64,000 nt of DNA from Talpa occidentalis. Its lineage: Eukaryota; Chordata; Mammalia; Eulipotyphla; Talpidae. Positions 62,461 to 64,000 of this stretch are shown here, piece by piece. The DNA is taken from contig NW_023603184.1 of NCBI RefSeq assembly GCF_014898055.3, positions 120,022,615 through 120,086,614 of the forward strand, read 5' to 3'. Under the pieces are notes generated by a model that did not search any database, was not told the DNA's origin, and saw only the letters and a program-made list of their open reading frames with translations. The translations under genes and the position numbers were made by a program. Numbering within the stretch: the first letter of the stretch is position 1; every line of letters begins with the position of its first letter.

Positions 62461-63248
62461 GGTAATTTCTTTTTTTTATTTATATCTTTTACAACATTGT
62501 GTATTCCTCATAAAATTCCCACCACCAGTTCACCTGTGAACCTTCACCATAGTCCCTTGTGCTCCTTTCTCCCCTGTTTTGATCCCCTTTTCTCCCCCTC
62601 CCCCTCACAGAATGTCTCTTATTTGTGGTTGCCTGATAGCTTTTTGTCTGTTTTTTTTTTCCCTGACCCCTTATTTGGTTCCCCTATTTTCCTCCTATAA
62701 ATGAAACTATTTGGGCCTCCCCGGTGGCGCAGCGGTTGAGCGCTGGGTTGCGAAGCTGCGCGCGGCCTCTGCGGCGCCGGTTCGATTCCCGGCTGCTCCC
62801 CGGCCACCAGAGGAGGGTCCCACATGGCACGCAGACCCCTCCTGCCGCCCGCTGCTCCCCTCAGCAGTGTACTTCGGTCCTTCTGCCTGCTCTGCTCCCC
62901 GCTCTGGCTCTGGTGAATTCTCTCGCCCTCCCGCGCTTCTGACTGTACCCAGTGCATGTATAAACAAAACAAACAAACAAACCAGCAAACAAATAAATAA
63001 AGCATGCCTCTATAAAAAAAAATAAAATAAAATAAAAAAAAATGAAACTATTTGATATTTTTCTTTTGCCTTCTGGCTTATTTCACTGAGCATGATCCCT
63101 TCTAGCTCCATCCATGTTGCTGCATGTGGCATGAATTTATCTTTTTAATTGCTGAATAGTATTCCATTATGTATATATGCCACATCTTCTTGATCCAGCC
63201 ATCTATTTGTAGGCATTTGGGTTGTAAAGAGCCTTTAAGAGGTAATTT
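62461..63248 (-). mobile_element. 5'-truncated L1, minus strand, second 3'UTR lineage, split by a SINE
   Basis: L1 parts at 62469-62712 and 63054-63240 share plus-strand text with the L1 at 51072 (CCCACCACCAGTTCACC, TTATTTGGTTCCCCTATT, TTCACTGAGCATGATCCCTT). GGTAATTT at 62461-62468 and 63241-63248 is a short possible target duplication. The last 15 bases before the right copy are not recognisable L1. Confidence 0.85.
62713..63039 (+). mobile_element. tRNA-derived SINE, type I, 'CATGTATAAAC' tail subtype, nested in L1
   Basis: Best-preserved SINE here: GGGCCTCCCCGGTGGCGCAG, B box GGTTCGATTCCC, tail with AAACCAGCAAACAAATAAAT and GCATGCCTCTATA. Perfect duplication AAATGAAACTATTT (62699-62712, 63040-63053) made of L1 sequence. 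Confidence 0.97.
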
Positions 63249-63451
63249 ACAAAAATAACTCACCTAATGGCCCAAAAATATTTACACATCTGCCATGTGT
63301 GTAAATACACATTCAAGCAACAACTAGCACCTATTATGGAAAAGTCAGAAGAGATGTGACATTCCAGTGGAACACCATTCTCACCAAAAAGTAGCTCACA
63401 GGCCAGTGCATCAGCCACACAGGCACAGTGAGGTTAAGACTGAACATGGAG

Positions 63452-63754
63452 GGCCTCCCCGGTGGCACAGCGGTTGAGCACTGGGTTGCGAAGCTGCCCG
63501 CAGCCTCTGCAGCACCGGTTCGTTCCCCGGCTGCTCCCCAGCCACCGAAGGAGGGTCCCACATGGTGCGCAGACCTTACCTGCCACCCGCTGCTCCCCTC
63601 AGCAGTGTACTTCGGTCCTTCTGCCTGCTCTGCTCCCCGCTCTGGCTCTGGTGAATTCTCTCACCCTCCTGTGCTTCTGACTGTACCCAGTCAGCTTGTA
63701 TAAATAAATAAATGAATAAATTAATTAATTAATTAATTAATTAAAAAAAAAAAA
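63452..63754 (+). mobile_element. tRNA-derived SINE, type I, full length
   Basis: Perfect 16-bp duplication AAGACTGAACATGGAG (63436-63451, 63755-63770). The tail has expanded into (AATT)n before its final A-run. Confidence 0.97.
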
Positions 63755-64000
63755 AAGACTGAACATGGAGATGCACCCTTGAGCAGAAGAGGAGAGCACA
63801 GTTCATCTCAAGGGTTAACATCCATTAGAAAGACATTTAGAATTCACTGGATACCTGAGAATATACAAAGCACTCTTACATTACTCTCATTTTTTCAGGA
63901 AATGGGAGATAAAACAAATTCATAAGCAAAGTTAGGGAAAGAAATCATTACTCTTCAGTTTAAGGACTCTAACTTGATCCAACTGATGTTAGAGAGAACA

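Larger units (their letters stand above)
14393..64000 (-). other. HECW2: HECW2 intron upstream of the start-codon exon (partial)
   Basis: This is sequence 5' of the start-codon exon in the gene's own direction. It holds no recognisable 5' non-coding exon, CpG-island promoter or other gene, only repeats, one processed pseudogene and one short provirus. It fits a very long first intron, but I cannot exclude that a transcription start lies inside it. Confidence 0.7.

Overview
The window is eutherian mammalian nuclear DNA from inside one large, intron-rich gene. The only protein-coding sequence I can support is one exon on the minus strand (14040-14366). It carries a 35-base 5'UTR segment and the first 97 codons, plus one base, of HECW2 (NEDL2), a HECT-type E3 ubiquitin ligase. 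A consensus splice acceptor, an in-frame stop upstream of the ATG, a good Kozak context and a consensus donor all support it. Everything from 14367 to 64000 therefore reads as the intron upstream of the start-codon exon (5' side of the gene), and 1-14039 as the intron downstream. No bacterial-style operons, CRISPR arrays or intact foreign genes are present.

The rest is AT-rich intron filled with transposable elements of several ages. Ancient layers are MIR, L2, a MER20 hAT copy, a second hAT-like MITE, an MLT1-like LTR end, a HAL1/L1M fragment and old L1 3' ends. Young layers are a tRNA-derived SINE family in two types and 5'-truncated L1s with clean target-site duplications (TSDs). I count 14 essentially full-length SINEs and one fragment. 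The SINE body begins GGGCCTCCC(C/T)GGTGGCGCA and has pol III A and B boxes. It is not Alu, B1/B2, ERE, CAN or CHR, so primates, rodents, horses, carnivores and ruminants are unlikely; I cannot name the species. All but one SINE lie on the plus strand, antisense to HECW2.

Landmarks from left to right: a probable solo LTR (2296-2741) with a ZNF143-like motif; MER20 (about 12945-13168); a CA repeat 84 bases past the HECW2 donor; the HECW2 exon; a SINE nested in an L1 bounded by a perfect 20-bp duplication (14833-16182); an older L1 (16400-17780); a SINE cluster (19.8-26.3 kb); a repeat-poor homeobox-site-rich segment (28440-28960); truncated L1s at 30.5 and 33.3 kb; a processed SPCS3 pseudogene (about 35222-35860); an L1 (37540-38622); a compact, apparently non-coding LTR provirus with both LTRs and a 5-bp duplication (39528-41574); a second SINE cluster (43.9-47.6 kb); a 33-nt tailless U2 snRNA retropseudogene with a 15-bp duplication (49101-49133); two minus-strand L1 3' ends of another lineage (51.1 and 62.5 kb, the latter split by a SINE); and a final SINE (63452-63754).

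I found no novel defence, metabolic or coding system. The best second-look items are the provirus with strikingly uneven LTR divergence, the U2 fragment, the SINE lineage marked by a shared tail, and the nested or tandem insertions that date one another.
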